A stretch of DNA of 64,000 nucleotides from Collinsella aerofaciens (GTDB taxonomy: Bacteria; Actinomycetota; Coriobacteriia; Coriobacteriales; Coriobacteriaceae): the NCBI RefSeq assembly GCF_015558785.1, contig NZ_JADMOP010000008.1, positions 1 to 64,000 on the forward strand, read 5' to 3'. Positions 46,268 to 55,620 of the stretch are shown in pieces (the first letter of the stretch is position 1; each line of letters begins with the position of its first letter). The notes under the pieces are model-generated. The model was not told the DNA's origin, searched no databases, and saw only the letters and a program-made list of their open reading frames with translations. A program made the translations under genes and the position numbers.

Positions 46268-47199
46268 TGGCTGAGGGGACCTTCGAGCTGCATCCAGGTG
46301 ACGCGTTGTATCCCGAGACCGTTTTGGAGCTTTCTGATGTACCTCAGACGCTCTATGTGCGCGGCAACCCCGAGGCGCTTTCGACGCCCGCGCTCTCCAT
46401 CATCGGTGCGCGAAAGGCCTCGCCGTATGGTCTTGCCGTGGCAGAGCTTGCGGCGAAGGTGGCGGTTGAGGCGGGAGTGACGGTAGTTTCGGGCGGTGCG
46501 GTCGGTTGTGACCAGGCCTCGGGTTGGGCTGCGGTCAACGCCGGCGGCAAACACGTTGTGGTGCTGGGGACGGGCGCCGACGTGGTCTACCCGCGTTCGA
46601 GCGCGGGGCTGATTACGCGCACGCTTGATACGGGTGGCGCGGTCGTGTCGATCTCTCCGTGGGGCATGGGTCCGCGCAAGTTCGCCTTTCCGCGCCGCAA
46701 TCGCGTAATCGCGGCCCTGTCGCAAGCCCTCTTTGTATCCGAGGCGGGTATGCCTTCTGGGACGTTTTCCACAGCCGAGGCTGCTATGGATTTGGGGCGC
46801 GAACTTCTTGCCGTGCCGGGGTCGATCCTATCGCCCGAGTCGCGTGGCACGAATTACCTCATTGCGAACGGTGCCTGCTGCATCGTCGACGAGGAATCTA
46901 TCGAGATGGCTATCTCACGCATCTACGGAACCCTGCGCTACTCGCGCCCCGATGCTCCCGGCATTGCCGACCTGGATCCAACGCAGCAGACCGTGATGCA
47001 TGCGCTCATCGCCTCTCCGCTCAAGGTCGACGACATCGCGGCGCTCGTCTCGCTCGATGCTGTCGGCGTACTCAAACTCTTGGGTTCGCTTGAACTCGAG
47101 GGTCTTATCGAGCGCATGATGGATGGAAGGTATGCGCCCTCCAAGTTTGCCCTTCACGCCCAGACACCCTTCGGTCACAATGGAAAACGTGTCAATTAG
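46264..47199 (+). CDS. dprA: DNA-processing protein DprA
   Basis: It loads RecA on incoming single-stranded DNA during transformation. It has 311 residues. The Rossmann-like core shows SIIGARKASPYGLAVAELA, VVSGGAVGCDQASGWAAVNA, VLGTGADVVYPRS and FPRRNRVIAALSQALFVSEA. A C-terminal winged helix (ASPLKVDDIAALVSLDAVGV) is present. The usual N-terminal SAM-like domain is missing. ATG at 46264 forms an ATGA overlap with comM. No com pilus genes are in this window, so competence itself is not shown. Confidence 0.94.
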   Translation: MMAEGTFELHPGDALYPETVLELSDVPQTLYVRGNPEALSTPALSIIGARKASPYGLAVAELAAKVAVEAGVTVVSGGAVGCDQASGWAAVNAGGKHVVVLGTGADVVYPRSSAGLITRTLDTGGAVVSISPWGMGPRKFAFPRRNRVIAALSQALFVSEAGMPSGTFSTAEAAMDLGRELLAVPGSILSPESRGTNYLIANGACCIVDEESIEMAISRIYGTLRYSRPDAPGIADLDPTQQTVMHALIASPLKVDDIAALVSLDAVGVLKLLGSLELEGLIERMMDGRYAPSKFALHAQTPFGHNGKRVN

Positions 47200-47213
47200 A
47201 AAGGTGTTTGCAG

Positions 47214-48551
47214 ATGCAGTTCGATCAGGTGACAGTTATCGGTGGCGGTCTGGCGGGTTCGGAGTGCGCGATCCAGCTGGCAGATCGCGGTTTTGCCGTA
47301 AAGCTGTGCGAGATGCGCCCCCAGGTGAGCTCCCCGGCTCACCATACCGATCACCTGGCAGAGCTCGTCTGCTCGAATTCGTTTAAGTCGACCCGTCCGG
47401 ATTCCGCGGCTGGTTTGCTGAAGGCCGAGCTTGAGCGCATGGGTTCAGTCCTGCTCGATTGCGCCCATCGCGCGGCTGTTCCCGCCGGTGGCGCCTTGGC
47501 GGTCGACCGCGTCAAGTTTTCCGAGCTTGTCGAGGCCGAGGTTGCCGCTCGTCCCAATATCGAGGTCGTGCACGGTGAGGTCACACAGATTCCCGAGGGT
47601 CACGTGGTCATTGCCGCGGGCCCGCTGTGTTCACCGGCGCTGAGCGAAGAGGTTATGAAGCTCGTCGGTGGCGATGCCCTGGCATTCTTTGATGCGGCGG
47701 CGCCGATCGTCGATGCCTCCACGCTCGATATGGACGTGCTGTTCTCGCAGTCGCGCTACGAGGAGCAGGGGAGCGGCGACTATCTCAACGCTCCGCTCAA
47801 CAAGGAGGAGTACGAGGCCTTTATCGAGGCGCTTACCACGGCCGACCGCGTGGTGCTCAAAGACTTTGAGGGCGGCGATCTGTTCCAAGCCTGCCAGCCT
47901 GCCGAGGAAGTTGCGCGCACCGGCAAGGACGCCATTCGCTTTGGCGCCATGAAGCCCGTCGGCCTCACCGACCCGCGTACCGGACGTCGCCCCTGGGCGG
48001 CGATTCAGCTGCGTGCCGAGAACAAGGAGAAGACCGCCTATAACCTGGTGGGCTTCCAGACCAACTTGACCTTTGGCGAGCAGAAGCGCGTCTTCCATAT
48101 GGTGCCGGGCCTGGAGAACGCTGAGTTCTTCCGCTACGGTGTCATGCACCGCAATACCTTTGTCGACGCCCCTCACGTGCTCGATAGCACCTTTGCCGTG
48201 CCCGGTACCGGCGTGCGCCTGGCCGGTCAGATCACCGGCACCGAGGGGTACATGGAAGCCGTGGCGACAGGTCTGCTCGCGGCGCTCAACACCTATGCCG
48301 AGGCTATCGGTGCCGCGGGCGTCGAGTTGCCGCGTGTGGGCGCCCTGGGTGCGCTCGTGGGCTATGCGACCGATCCTGCCACCGTGGGCTATCAGCCTAT
48401 GCATGTCAACTTTGGCCTGGTGCCGCCACTCGAGGATGGTAAGCGCCGCAGCAAACGCGACCGCTATCAGGCTTATGCGGATCGCGCCCTCGAGGCCCTT
48501 GATGCCTACTTGGCCACGCGCTCCGACTTGTTTGGAGGCGACCGGTCATAG
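47214..48551 (+). CDS. trmFO: Folate/FAD-dependent tRNA-uracil-54 methyltransferase TrmFO
   Basis: It makes ribothymidine at position 54 of tRNA using methylene-tetrahydrofolate and FAD. The 445-residue protein begins with the FAD-binding motif VTVIGGGLAGSECAIQL and carries the family marker ELVCSNSFKSTRPDSAAGLL. RRPWAAIQLRAENK and YMEAVATGLLAALN follow. ATG at 47214 is 8 bases after AGAAAGGTG; a TTG at 47208 is too close. topA, often upstream of this gene in Firmicutes, is absent. The xer gene overlaps its stop. Confidence 0.95.
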   Translation: MQFDQVTVIGGGLAGSECAIQLADRGFAVKLCEMRPQVSSPAHHTDHLAELVCSNSFKSTRPDSAAGLLKAELERMGSVLLDCAHRAAVPAGGALAVDRVKFSELVEAEVAARPNIEVVHGEVTQIPEGHVVIAAGPLCSPALSEEVMKLVGGDALAFFDAAAPIVDASTLDMDVLFSQSRYEEQGSGDYLNAPLNKEEYEAFIEALTTADRVVLKDFEGGDLFQACQPAEEVARTGKDAIRFGAMKPVGLTDPRTGRRPWAAIQLRAENKEKTAYNLVGFQTNLTFGEQKRVFHMVPGLENAEFFRYGVMHRNTFVDAPHVLDSTFAVPGTGVRLAGQITGTEGYMEAVATGLLAALNTYAEAIGAAGVELPRVGALGALVGYATDPATVGYQPMHVNFGLVPPLEDGKRRSKRDRYQAYADRALEALDAYLATRSDLFGGDRS

Positions 48552-49468
48552 CCTTTGACCTGTACGACACCGTCGACTCGTTTATCGCCTATATCGCACG
48601 TGTTGAGGGACTTTCTCCCAACACGGTGACGGCCTATGGCTCGAGGCTAGAGCGCTTTGCTGTCTGGTGCGAGCGCGAGAATATTGATGCTTTCGCTGCC
48701 GACGTGCGCACCATTCGTCGCTATCTTGCCGAGCTTTCGCGTGAGCAGGTGGCTCCCCGAACGCTTGCGGCGCACCTGTCGGCTATTCGATCTCTCTATC
48801 GCTGGATGGCTGCCGAGGGGATTGTCGAGGGCGATGCGGTCTCGGCGATCGCATCGCCCAAGCTGCCACGTGACCTGCCGGGCGTCCTTACGACCCAGCA
48901 GGTTGAGGCGCTGCTCAAGACGCCTGATACCTCGACGCCCGCGGGACTGCGCGATGCGGCGATGCTTGAGTTGCTCTATGCCTCCGGCGCGCGAATCTCG
49001 GAGCTCGCGGCGCTCAACGTGGAGTCTATTGGTTGGTCCGAGCGAACGCTGCGACTTTGGGGCAAGGGGAGCAAGGAGCGTATCGTCCCTCTGTATCGTC
49101 GCGCACTCGAGGCGACGCGTCTCTATATTGAGGAGGGGAGGCCGGAGTTGCTCGCTCAGGCAAAGCGCCGTGACCCCGCTACCGGGCCGCATCCGCTGCT
49201 TATATCGGCGCGCGGCAATCGCATGAGTGCCGCCATGCTCAGGCGGCGGTTCCATACGCTGGCGACGCTCGCCGGCATTCCGGCCGACATTGCCCCGCAT
49301 GCGATGCGCCATACCTTTGCGACCGATTTGCTCGAGGGCGGTGCGGACCTGCGCTCGGTTCAAGAGCTGCTAGGTCATGCGAGCCTGTCCACGACGCAGA
49401 TCTACACGCATCTCACGCCCGATCGGCTCAAACGTGCCGTGGCTCAAGCCCATCCCCGCGGCGAATAG
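48548..49468 (+). CDS. Tyrosine recombinase XerC/XerD type
   Basis: A site-specific recombinase for chromosome-dimer resolution. The N-terminal SAM-like domain (DLYDTVDSFIAYIARVEGLS) is followed by the catalytic domain with Arg149 (GARISEL), Lys176 (GKGSKER), His251-x-x-Arg254 (HAMRH), His277 and Tyr286 (IYTHL), all present. The start is odd: the frame is open from 48503 but has no ATG, GTG or TTG before GTG 48626, which would delete 26 conserved residues. ATA at 48548 is 9 bases after GGAGG and overlaps the trmFO stop as ATAG, so I place the start there. CTG at 48560 is an alternative. Context (trmFO neighbour, no phage genes) argues for the host Xer rather than an integrase. Confidence 0.85.
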   Translation: MAFDLYDTVDSFIAYIARVEGLSPNTVTAYGSRLERFAVWCERENIDAFAADVRTIRRYLAELSREQVAPRTLAAHLSAIRSLYRWMAAEGIVEGDAVSAIASPKLPRDLPGVLTTQQVEALLKTPDTSTPAGLRDAAMLELLYASGARISELAALNVESIGWSERTLRLWGKGSKERIVPLYRRALEATRLYIEEGRPELLAQAKRRDPATGPHPLLISARGNRMSAAMLRRRFHTLATLAGIPADIAPHAMRHTFATDLLEGGADLRSVQELLGHASLSTTQIYTHLTPDRLKRAVAQAHPRGE

Positions 49469-49517
49469 TGGCTGGGACGTCCCGCGCCGCACTCAGGTGT
49501 GTGGTTTTGATTGCGGG

Positions 49518-49546
49518 TTGGCAGGAAGATGCATTCCTGCTATCAT
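49518..49546 (+). promoter_or_regulatory. Promoter of rpsB-tsf
   Basis: TTGGCA at 49518-49523 and TATCAT at 49541-49546 with 17-base spacing; each hexamer matches consensus at five of six positions. It predicts a 5' leader of about 135 bases. Confidence 0.8.
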
Positions 49547-49552
49547 TCATCG

Positions 49553-49687
49553 GGTTGCTTCACGGCAACATGTTTTTATCACGCACGCGCGGCTACTTCA
49601 TACCGTGGTGCCCGGGCTTTGGTAGCACATGTCCGGGTTGGTTTTGGAGGATGACCCCGCGCGGAGGCAAACCACAGGAGGTTTAAC
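49553..49687 (+). promoter_or_regulatory. Long structured 5' leader of rpsB
   Basis: The leader contains GTTGC/GCAAC (49554-49569) followed by ATGTTTTT, and a CCCGG/CCGGG pairing further on, before AGGAGG. Leaders of rpsB are autoregulatory targets of S2 in several groups; here only length and hairpins are seen. Confidence 0.4.
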
Positions 49688-50416
49688 ATGGCTACCAAGA
49701 TTAATATCCGCACCCTGCTCGAGGCCGGCTGCCACTTCGGTCACCAGACCCGTCGCTGGAACCCCAAGATGAAGCCGTTCATCTTCGGTGAGCGCAACGG
49801 CATCTACATCCTCGACCTCAAGCAGACCATCCTCGACGCCGACCAGGCCTACACCTTCGTCAAGAACGTCGCCAAGGGCGGCAACGTGCTGTTCGTCGGC
49901 ACCAAGAAGCAGGCTCAGGAGGCCGTCAAGAACGCTGCTGAGCGCGCCAACATGCCTTACATCAACCAGCGTTGGCTCGGCGGCATGCTGACCAACTTCG
50001 TCACCATCCGCTCCCGCATCAACCGCATGGAGGAGCTCGAGGCCATGGTCGAGGACGGACGCATGGCTGTTCTGCCCAAGAAGGAGCAGGCTGTTCTCGG
50101 CAAGGAGCTCACCAAGCTCCAGACCAACCTCGGTGGCGCCCGCGACATGAAGGGTCTGCCCCAGGCTCTCTTCGTCATCGACACCAAGCGCGAGGAGAAC
50201 GCCATCAAGGAGGCCCAGCGCCTGAACATCCCCGTCGTCGCTCTGATCGACACCAACTCCGATCCCGACGAGGTCGAGTACGGCATCCCCTGCAACGATG
50301 ACGCTATCTCCGCTGTCACCCTTATGTGCGAGCTCATGGCTGACGCCTGCCTCGCTGGCTCCGGCAAGGAGCAGGTCTCCGAGGCCGAGATGGCCGCTGA
50401 GCCCAAGGCCGAGTAA
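49688..50416 (+). CDS. rpsB: 30S ribosomal protein S2
   Basis: A small-subunit protein of 242 residues. Signatures are [50 protein letters not shown] and [20 protein letters not shown]. Seen after the core is a short acidic tail ending [11 protein letters not shown] at 49688 with AGGAGG at the usual distance. tsf follows after 45 bases, the conserved pair. Confidence 0.98.
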   Translation: MATKINIRTLLEAGCHFGHQTRRWNPKMKPFIFGERNGIYILDLKQTILDADQAYTFVKNVAKGGNVLFVGTKKQAQEAVKNAAERANMPYINQRWLGGMLTNFVTIRSRINRMEELEAMVEDGRMAVLPKKEQAVLGKELTKLQTNLGGARDMKGLPQALFVIDTKREENAIKEAQRLNIPVVALIDTNSDPDEVEYGIPCNDDAISAVTLMCELMADACLAGSGKEQVSEAEMAAEPKAE

Positions 50417-50461
50417 ATCAGTCTTAGTTAATTCTTTTTCATCTCTTTGAAAGGAACCACA

Positions 50462-51331
50462 ATGGCCCAGATTACCGCCGCTATGGTCAAGCAGCTCCGC
50501 GAGATGACCGACTCCCCGATGATGGAGTGCAAGAAGGCTCTCGTCGAGGCTGACGGCGACATGGACGCCGCTGTCGACGTTCTGCGTAAGAACGGCCTTG
50601 CCAAGGCTGCCAAGAAGGCTGGCCGTGAGACCAACGAGGGCGCTGTCGCCGCGTTCGTCTCCGAGGATGGCAAGACCGGCGCTCTGCTCGAGCTCTCCTG
50701 CGAGACCGACTTCGTTGGCTCCAACGCCAAGTTCACTGGCTTTGCTTCCAAGGTCGCTGAGGTTGTCGCTACCACCGAGCCTGCTGACGTCGACGCTCTG
50801 CTCGAGAAGCCGATGGGTGAGGAGACCGTTTCCTCCGAGCTCACCGAGATGATTCACATCATGGGCGAGAACATGAAGATCTCCCGCTTCGCTGCCCGCA
50901 AGGCCGAGAACGGCGCGCTCGCTTCTTACATCCACATGGGTGGTAAGATCGGCGTCCTCGTCGAGTTCGCCTTCGAGAAGGCCGAGACCGCTCAGGCTGA
51001 GTCCTTCAAGACCTTCGCTCACGACGTTGCCCTTCAGGTTGCCGCCGTCGCCCCGATCTGCGCTACCCGCGATCAGGTTCCGGCCGAGACCGTCGAGCAC
51101 GAGAAGCAGATCTACATGGCCCAGGCTGCCGAGTCCGGCAAGCCCGAGGCTATTCAGGAGAAGATGGCTGTCGGCCGTCTGGAGAAGTTCTACAAGCAGT
51201 CCGTGCTCACCGAGCAGGAGTTCATCAAGGACAGCTCCCTCACCATCAAGAAGTACGCTGAGCAGGTCTCCAAGGAGCTCAGCGACACCATTACCGTCGT
51301 TGCCTTTGACCGTCTGGTCCGTGGCGAGTAA
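50462..51331 (+). CDS. tsf: Elongation factor Ts
   Basis: The nucleotide-exchange factor for EF-Tu, 289 residues. The N-terminal UBA-like part (VKQLREMTDSPMMECKKAL) and GLAKAAKKAGRETNEGAVAA are diagnostic, with LLELSCETDFV in the core and YIHMGGKIGVLVEF in the second subdomain. ATG at 50462 follows AAAGGAA. A strong terminator ends the rpsB-tsf unit. Confidence 0.98.
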   Translation: MAQITAAMVKQLREMTDSPMMECKKALVEADGDMDAAVDVLRKNGLAKAAKKAGRETNEGAVAAFVSEDGKTGALLELSCETDFVGSNAKFTGFASKVAEVVATTEPADVDALLEKPMGEETVSSELTEMIHIMGENMKISRFAARKAENGALASYIHMGGKIGVLVEFAFEKAETAQAESFKTFAHDVALQVAAVAPICATRDQVPAETVEHEKQIYMAQAAESGKPEAIQEKMAVGRLEKFYKQSVLTEQEFIKDSSLTIKKYAEQVSKELSDTITVVAFDRLVRGE

Positions 51332-51354
51332 ATAAGCTCTTGTAGCTGGTAATG

Positions 51355-51389
51355 AGCAGGCTGTGGGTTTTACTCACAGCCTGCTTTTT
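51355..51389 (+). terminator. Terminator after tsf
   Basis: AGCAGGCTGTG pairs perfectly with CACAGCCTGCT across a 9-base loop, followed by TTTT. A small GGCTCT/AGAGCC hairpin follows before pyrH. Confidence 0.9.
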
Positions 51390-51448
51390 CATGGCTCTTA
51401 TCAGAGCCTTTGATATCATATTGAGAGTCTAATTAAAGGAGGATCGCT

Positions 51449-52171
51449 TTGTCCGACATCCGATATAAACGCGTGCTTCTTAAGCTTTCCGGCGAAGCGC
51501 TGATGGGCGACGGCCAATATGGCATCGACCCCAAGGTTACCGACCATCTTGCCAAGCAGGTCAAGGAGCTGCTAGCCGTTGGCCATGAGGTCGGCGTCGT
51601 TGTCGGCGGCGGCAATATTTTCCGCGGCATGGCCGGCGCTGCCGGTGGCATGGAGCGTGCTCAGGCCGACTACATGGGCATGCTGGCTACCGTTATGAAC
51701 GCGCTCGCCCTGCAGGATGCCTTCGAGCATAACGATGTTCCCTGCCGCGTGATGAGCGCTATCCAGATGAACGAGATCTGCGAGCCCTATATTCGCCGTC
51801 GCGCCATCAACCACCTTTCCAAGGGCAACGTCGTTATTTTTGCCGCCGGTTCGGGCAATCCGTACTTTACGACCGACACCGCCGCGGCTCTTCGTGCGTG
51901 CGAGATCGGCGCCGAGATTCTGATTAAAGCCACCAAGGTTGACGGCATCTACGATAAGGATCCCGTCAAGTGCGCTGATGCCGTCCGTTTTGACAAGATT
52001 ACCTATCACGAGGTTCTCGTCCGCGGTCTGCAGGTTATGGATTCCACGGCTACGGCACTGTGCCAGGACAACCGTATGCCGATTTTGGTCCTCAACATCG
52101 ATGGCGAGGACACCGTCAAGCGCGCGCTTTCGGGTGAGCCCGTCGGCACGCTCGTCTATCAGGAGGATTAA
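51449..52171 (+). CDS. pyrH: UMP kinase
   Basis: It phosphorylates UMP to UDP for pyrimidine nucleotide supply. The 240-residue protein of the amino-acid-kinase fold shows [13 protein letters not shown] at the N-terminus, [29 protein letters not shown] and [20 protein letters not shown] at 51449 lies after AAAGGAGG. It opens the group pyrH-frr-uppS-cdsA-dxr-rseP-ispG-proS; its own promoter is not clear to me. Confidence 0.97.
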   Translation: MSDIRYKRVLLKLSGEALMGDGQYGIDPKVTDHLAKQVKELLAVGHEVGVVVGGGNIFRGMAGAAGGMERAQADYMGMLATVMNALALQDAFEHNDVPCRVMSAIQMNEICEPYIRRRAINHLSKGNVVIFAAGSGNPYFTTDTAAALRACEIGAEILIKATKVDGIYDKDPVKCADAVRFDKITYHEVLVRGLQVMDSTATALCQDNRMPILVLNIDGEDTVKRALSGEPVGTLVYQED

Positions 52172-52173
52172 GC

Positions 52174-52710
52174 ATGGCAGAGAACATCACCGCCCACATG
52201 GACAAGTCGCTCGAGTCCCTCAAGCATAACTTCTCCAAGGTCCGTACCGGCCGCGCCAATGCCAACATTCTGTCCGACATCACCGTCGATTATTACGGTG
52301 TTCCCACGCCGGTCACGCAGGTTGCCGCCGTCAAGACCCCCGAGGCCCACATGCTGCTCATCGAGCCGTGGGACAAGGCACTCATCAACGCTATCGTCAA
52401 GGCCATCGGCGCTTCCGATCTGGGTATTACCCCCAACTCCGATGGCACCGTGGTTCGTCTGCCGTTCCCGGCTCCCACCGAGGAGCGCCGTCGCGAGCTC
52501 GTCAAGGAGTGCCGCGAGTACGCCGAGCAGGCCAAGGTGTCTATCCGTAACATCCGTCGCGACTTCAACAACAAGCTCGAGCGCGATGAGGAGCTCACCG
52601 AGGACGATGTCCGTCGCGAGCAGGCTAAGGTCCAGAAGCACACCGATGAGTATGTCGCCAAGGTCGAGGAGCTTCTGAAGGAAAAAGAAGCCGAGGTCAT
52701 GGAGATCTAA
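52174..52710 (+). CDS. frr: Ribosome recycling factor
   Basis: It splits post-termination ribosomes together with EF-G. It has 178 residues. Near the N-terminus are LKHNFSKVRTGRANANILSD and the hinge DYYGVPTPVTQVA; the C-terminal helix has RRDFNNKLERDEELTEDDVR. ATG at 52174, two bases after pyrH. Confidence 0.98.
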   Translation: MAENITAHMDKSLESLKHNFSKVRTGRANANILSDITVDYYGVPTPVTQVAAVKTPEAHMLLIEPWDKALINAIVKAIGASDLGITPNSDGTVVRLPFPAPTEERRRELVKECREYAEQAKVSIRNIRRDFNNKLERDEELTEDDVRREQAKVQKHTDEYVAKVEELLKEKEAEVMEI

Positions 52711-52711
52711 G

Positions 52712-53506
52712 GTGCAATACGACGAGCATAAACTGGTCGAGTACTTTGCCGACGCCCCTGCGGGCGTCGGTTTTTCCGACCTTGACCTCAATAACATTCC
52801 GCACCATATCTCGTGCATCATGGACGGCAACGGTCGTTGGGCCACGTCGCGCGGTCTTGCACGCACTGAGGGCCACAAGGCGGGTATCGTCTCGCTGCGC
52901 GAGATCATTACCGCCTGCGTGCGCCTGGGCGTCGACGTGCTTTCGGCCTATGCGTTTTCTACCGAAAACTGGAACCGCCCGCAGCATGAGGTCAACGTCT
53001 TGATGCACCTGTTTGCCAAGACGTTCATCGACGAGTTGCCGCTTCTGAAGCGCGAAAACGTGCGCGTTGTCTTTTTGGGTGATATTTCCGCGCTGCCCAA
53101 GAAGACCCGCGACGTTTTTGAACGCGGTCTTGCCGAGTGCGCCGATCACACCGGTATGACGCTGGCGCTTGCCGTCAACTACGGCGCGCGTGCCGAGATT
53201 ACCCGCGCTGTCCGTCAGATCGCACTCGACGTTGCCGCCGGTAAGATCGATCCTGCCGCAATTGATGACGACATGGTGGCTTCCCACCTCTATACCGCCG
53301 GTCTTCCCGATCCTGAGCTTGTGATTCGCACCTCTGGTGAGCTGCGCCTTTCGAACTATCTGCTGTGGCAGGTAGCTTATTCCGAGTTCTACGTCACCGA
53401 TACCTATTGGCCCGACTTTGATCGTTGGGGCCTTGTCGACGCCATTTTGGCCTATCAGGGCCGTGACCGTAGGTTTGGTGGACTGAGCAAGACCGAGGAG
53501 GCTTAA
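52712..53506 (+). CDS. uppS: Isoprenyl transferase (undecaprenyl diphosphate synthase type)
   Basis: A cis-prenyltransferase of 264 residues that makes the lipid carrier for cell-wall precursors. Catalytic region HISCIMDGNGRWATSRGL with the key Asp, then FSTENWNRP and the C-terminal IRTSGELRLSNYLLWQVAYS. GTG at 52712, one base after frr. The exact chain length (C55 or other) cannot be told from sequence. Confidence 0.95.
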   Translation: MQYDEHKLVEYFADAPAGVGFSDLDLNNIPHHISCIMDGNGRWATSRGLARTEGHKAGIVSLREIITACVRLGVDVLSAYAFSTENWNRPQHEVNVLMHLFAKTFIDELPLLKRENVRVVFLGDISALPKKTRDVFERGLAECADHTGMTLALAVNYGARAEITRAVRQIALDVAAGKIDPAAIDDDMVASHLYTAGLPDPELVIRTSGELRLSNYLLWQVAYSEFYVTDTYWPDFDRWGLVDAILAYQGRDRRFGGLSKTEEA

Positions 53507-53508
53507 TC

Positions 53509-54408
53509 GTGTCCGATCGTCCCAAGGCATCTGCTCCCAAGACGCCTGCGCGTAAAGCTGCCACTGCGGGAGCGCCTGCAGCGAAGAGCGGTTCCGGTTC
53601 GTGGCTGGCGGGCTTTATTACCCGTGCCGCCGCCGGTATCGTCTACGCCGTTGTCTTTATCCTGTGCCTGGTTTTGGGTATCGTGCCCACGGCCATCTTT
53701 GTTTCCGTCATGAGCGGTCTGTGCTGCTATGAGTTTTTCCGTATGACAAGGCTCGATGGCAAGATGGCTAACGAGCGCATGGGTATCGCTGCCGCCGTGC
53801 TCTTTCCACTGTCGGCGTTGGGCGATTCGATGCTGCTGAATGCCCTGCTTTTTGCCCTGATGCTCGCTGTGGGCATTTGGTATGTCTGGTCGCCGCGTAC
53901 CCGCATATCCGATGTTGCCGTGACACTCATGGGTCCCATCTACACCGGTTTTATGCTGTCGGCTATCGTGCTGCTGCGCGATGCCGTGCCCGGTTTTGCC
54001 GGCGCCCTGCTTTCGGTGGGTGTTTGCGCGTCTCTCTGGGTCTCCGATTCGTTTGCCTATATCGTGGGTAGCCGTATCGGCAAACACAAGATGGTTCCCA
54101 AGATCTCTCCCAAAAAGAGCTGGGAGGGGTTTGTTGGCGGCATCCTGGGCTCGGTTTTGATTTGGCTCATCCTGTGGGCGACGCATTTCTTCAAGCTCAG
54201 CCTGCCCTATGCGCTGCTGTGCGGCGTGGTCGTGTCCATTCTGGGCGTTATCGGCGACCTTATCGAGTCGCGCATCAAGCGCGGTGTGGGCGTCAAGGAT
54301 TCCGGCAACCTTATCCCGGGCCACGGCGGCATGCTCGATCGTAGCGATTCGCTTATCTTCGGCTGCATCACCGCGCAGCTGATGCTGATGATCGGAGGCG
54401 TGCTGTAA
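53509..54408 (+). CDS. cdsA: Phosphatidate cytidylyltransferase
   Basis: It makes CDP-diacylglycerol for phospholipid synthesis in the membrane. It has 299 residues. A 30-residue Lys/Ala-rich N-terminal tail precedes multiple helices. The family signature is near the end: SRIGKHKMVPKISPKKSWEG and later GDLIESRIKRGVGVKDSGNL with IPGHGGMLDRSDS. GTG at 53509. Its last base is shared with the dxr start (TAATG). Confidence 0.96.
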   Translation: MSDRPKASAPKTPARKAATAGAPAAKSGSGSWLAGFITRAAAGIVYAVVFILCLVLGIVPTAIFVSVMSGLCCYEFFRMTRLDGKMANERMGIAAAVLFPLSALGDSMLLNALLFALMLAVGIWYVWSPRTRISDVAVTLMGPIYTGFMLSAIVLLRDAVPGFAGALLSVGVCASLWVSDSFAYIVGSRIGKHKMVPKISPKKSWEGFVGGILGSVLIWLILWATHFFKLSLPYALLCGVVVSILGVIGDLIESRIKRGVGVKDSGNLIPGHGGMLDRSDSLIFGCITAQLMLMIGGVL

Positions 54409-55595
54409 TGTCATTCCAGACGACGTATGGCCCCGATGGACGCCTCCGTGTTGCCATCCTGGGTTGTACCGGCTCCATCGGCACCCAGGCGCTCGATGTG
54501 TGCCGCCAGCATGCCGATCGCCTGCAGGTGACGGCGCTGTCCATTAACTCCAGCACCTCCGAGCTTGTTGCCGCTGCCCGCGAGTTCTCGGTTCCGGCGG
54601 TTGCCGTGGCCGATGTCGCTCATGGCGATGACGCCGTGCTGCAGGAGTTGCCCGAGGGAACGAAGCTTGGCCTTGGCGCGCAGGCGGTTTGCGAGCTCGC
54701 GCGTCGCGACGATGTCGACTGCGTGCTCGTTGCTATTGTGGGCGCCGCTGGTCTCGAGGCGAGCCATGCGGCCTTGACCTCAAATAAGCGTCTTGCCCTT
54801 GCCAACAAGGAGTCCCTCGTCGTCGGCGGCGACTTGCTTATGCCGTTGGCGCAACCGGGCCAGCTTATTCCAGTCGACTCTGAGCACTCCGCCATCTACC
54901 AGTGCTATCTGGGGGAGAACCCACGCGAGGCTCATTGTATTTGGCTCACCTGCTCGGGCGGTCCGTTCTTTGGCCGCACCCGCGACGAGCTCGACCGCGT
55001 GACGCGTGCCGATGCCCTCGCACATCCCACGTGGGCCATGGGTGCCAAGATCACCATCGACTCCGCCACCCTCATGAACAAGGGCCTGGAGCGCATTGAG
55101 GCCATGCATCTGTGTAACTGCGACCTCGATTTCATTAACGTGGTCGTGCAGCGTCAGTCCAAGATTCACTCTATGGTCGAGTTCGCCGACGGCTCCGTGA
55201 TGGCGCATCTCGGTGCTTCCGACATGCGTATTCCCATCCAGTTCGCGTTCTCGTATCCCGAGCGTTGGGATACCCCGGCGCCTCGTATCGATTTCCGCGA
55301 GCTGGGGCAGCTCACGTTTGATGCTGCCGACATGGATACCTTCCGCTGTCTGGCACTGGCCGAACGTGCCGGCAAGACGGGTGGCACCATGCCGTGCGTG
55401 CTCAATGCCGCCAACGAGGTCGCCGTCGATGCCTTCCTGCACGATGGCTGCAGCTTTACCGATATCGATCGCATTGTGGAATCCTGCATGGATTCCCACG
55501 ATATGCAGGCGGTCGATTCGTTTGAGCAGCTTCACGACATCGATGCATGGGCGCGTGAAAAGGCTGCGCAGGTGCTCGCCGCAACCCGTTCCTAA
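54408..55595 (+). CDS. dxr: 1-deoxy-D-xylulose-5-phosphate reductoisomerase
   Basis: The committed MEP-pathway enzyme, target of fosmidomycin, 395 residues. NADPH-binding AILGCTGSIGTQALDVC, then ALANKESLVVGGDLLM, metal/substrate site PVDSEHSAIYQCYLGE and GAKITIDSATLMNKGLE are all visible. ATG at 54408 overlaps the cdsA stop by one base. Together with ispG in the same run it shows isoprenoids come from the MEP route. Confidence 0.97.
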   Translation: MSFQTTYGPDGRLRVAILGCTGSIGTQALDVCRQHADRLQVTALSINSSTSELVAAAREFSVPAVAVADVAHGDDAVLQELPEGTKLGLGAQAVCELARRDDVDCVLVAIVGAAGLEASHAALTSNKRLALANKESLVVGGDLLMPLAQPGQLIPVDSEHSAIYQCYLGENPREAHCIWLTCSGGPFFGRTRDELDRVTRADALAHPTWAMGAKITIDSATLMNKGLERIEAMHLCNCDLDFINVVVQRQSKIHSMVEFADGSVMAHLGASDMRIPIQFAFSYPERWDTPAPRIDFRELGQLTFDAADMDTFRCLALAERAGKTGGTMPCVLNAANEVAVDAFLHDGCSFTDIDRIVESCMDSHDMQAVDSFEQLHDIDAWAREKAAQVLAATRS

Positions 55596-55620
55596 CCCAT
55601 AAGGATTGCTTTTTCGTTTT

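Noticed and set aside
48548..49468. Phage or island integrase
   Set aside because: Sequence and position between trmFO and rpsB match the host XerC/D locus, and no attachment sites or phage genes are nearby.
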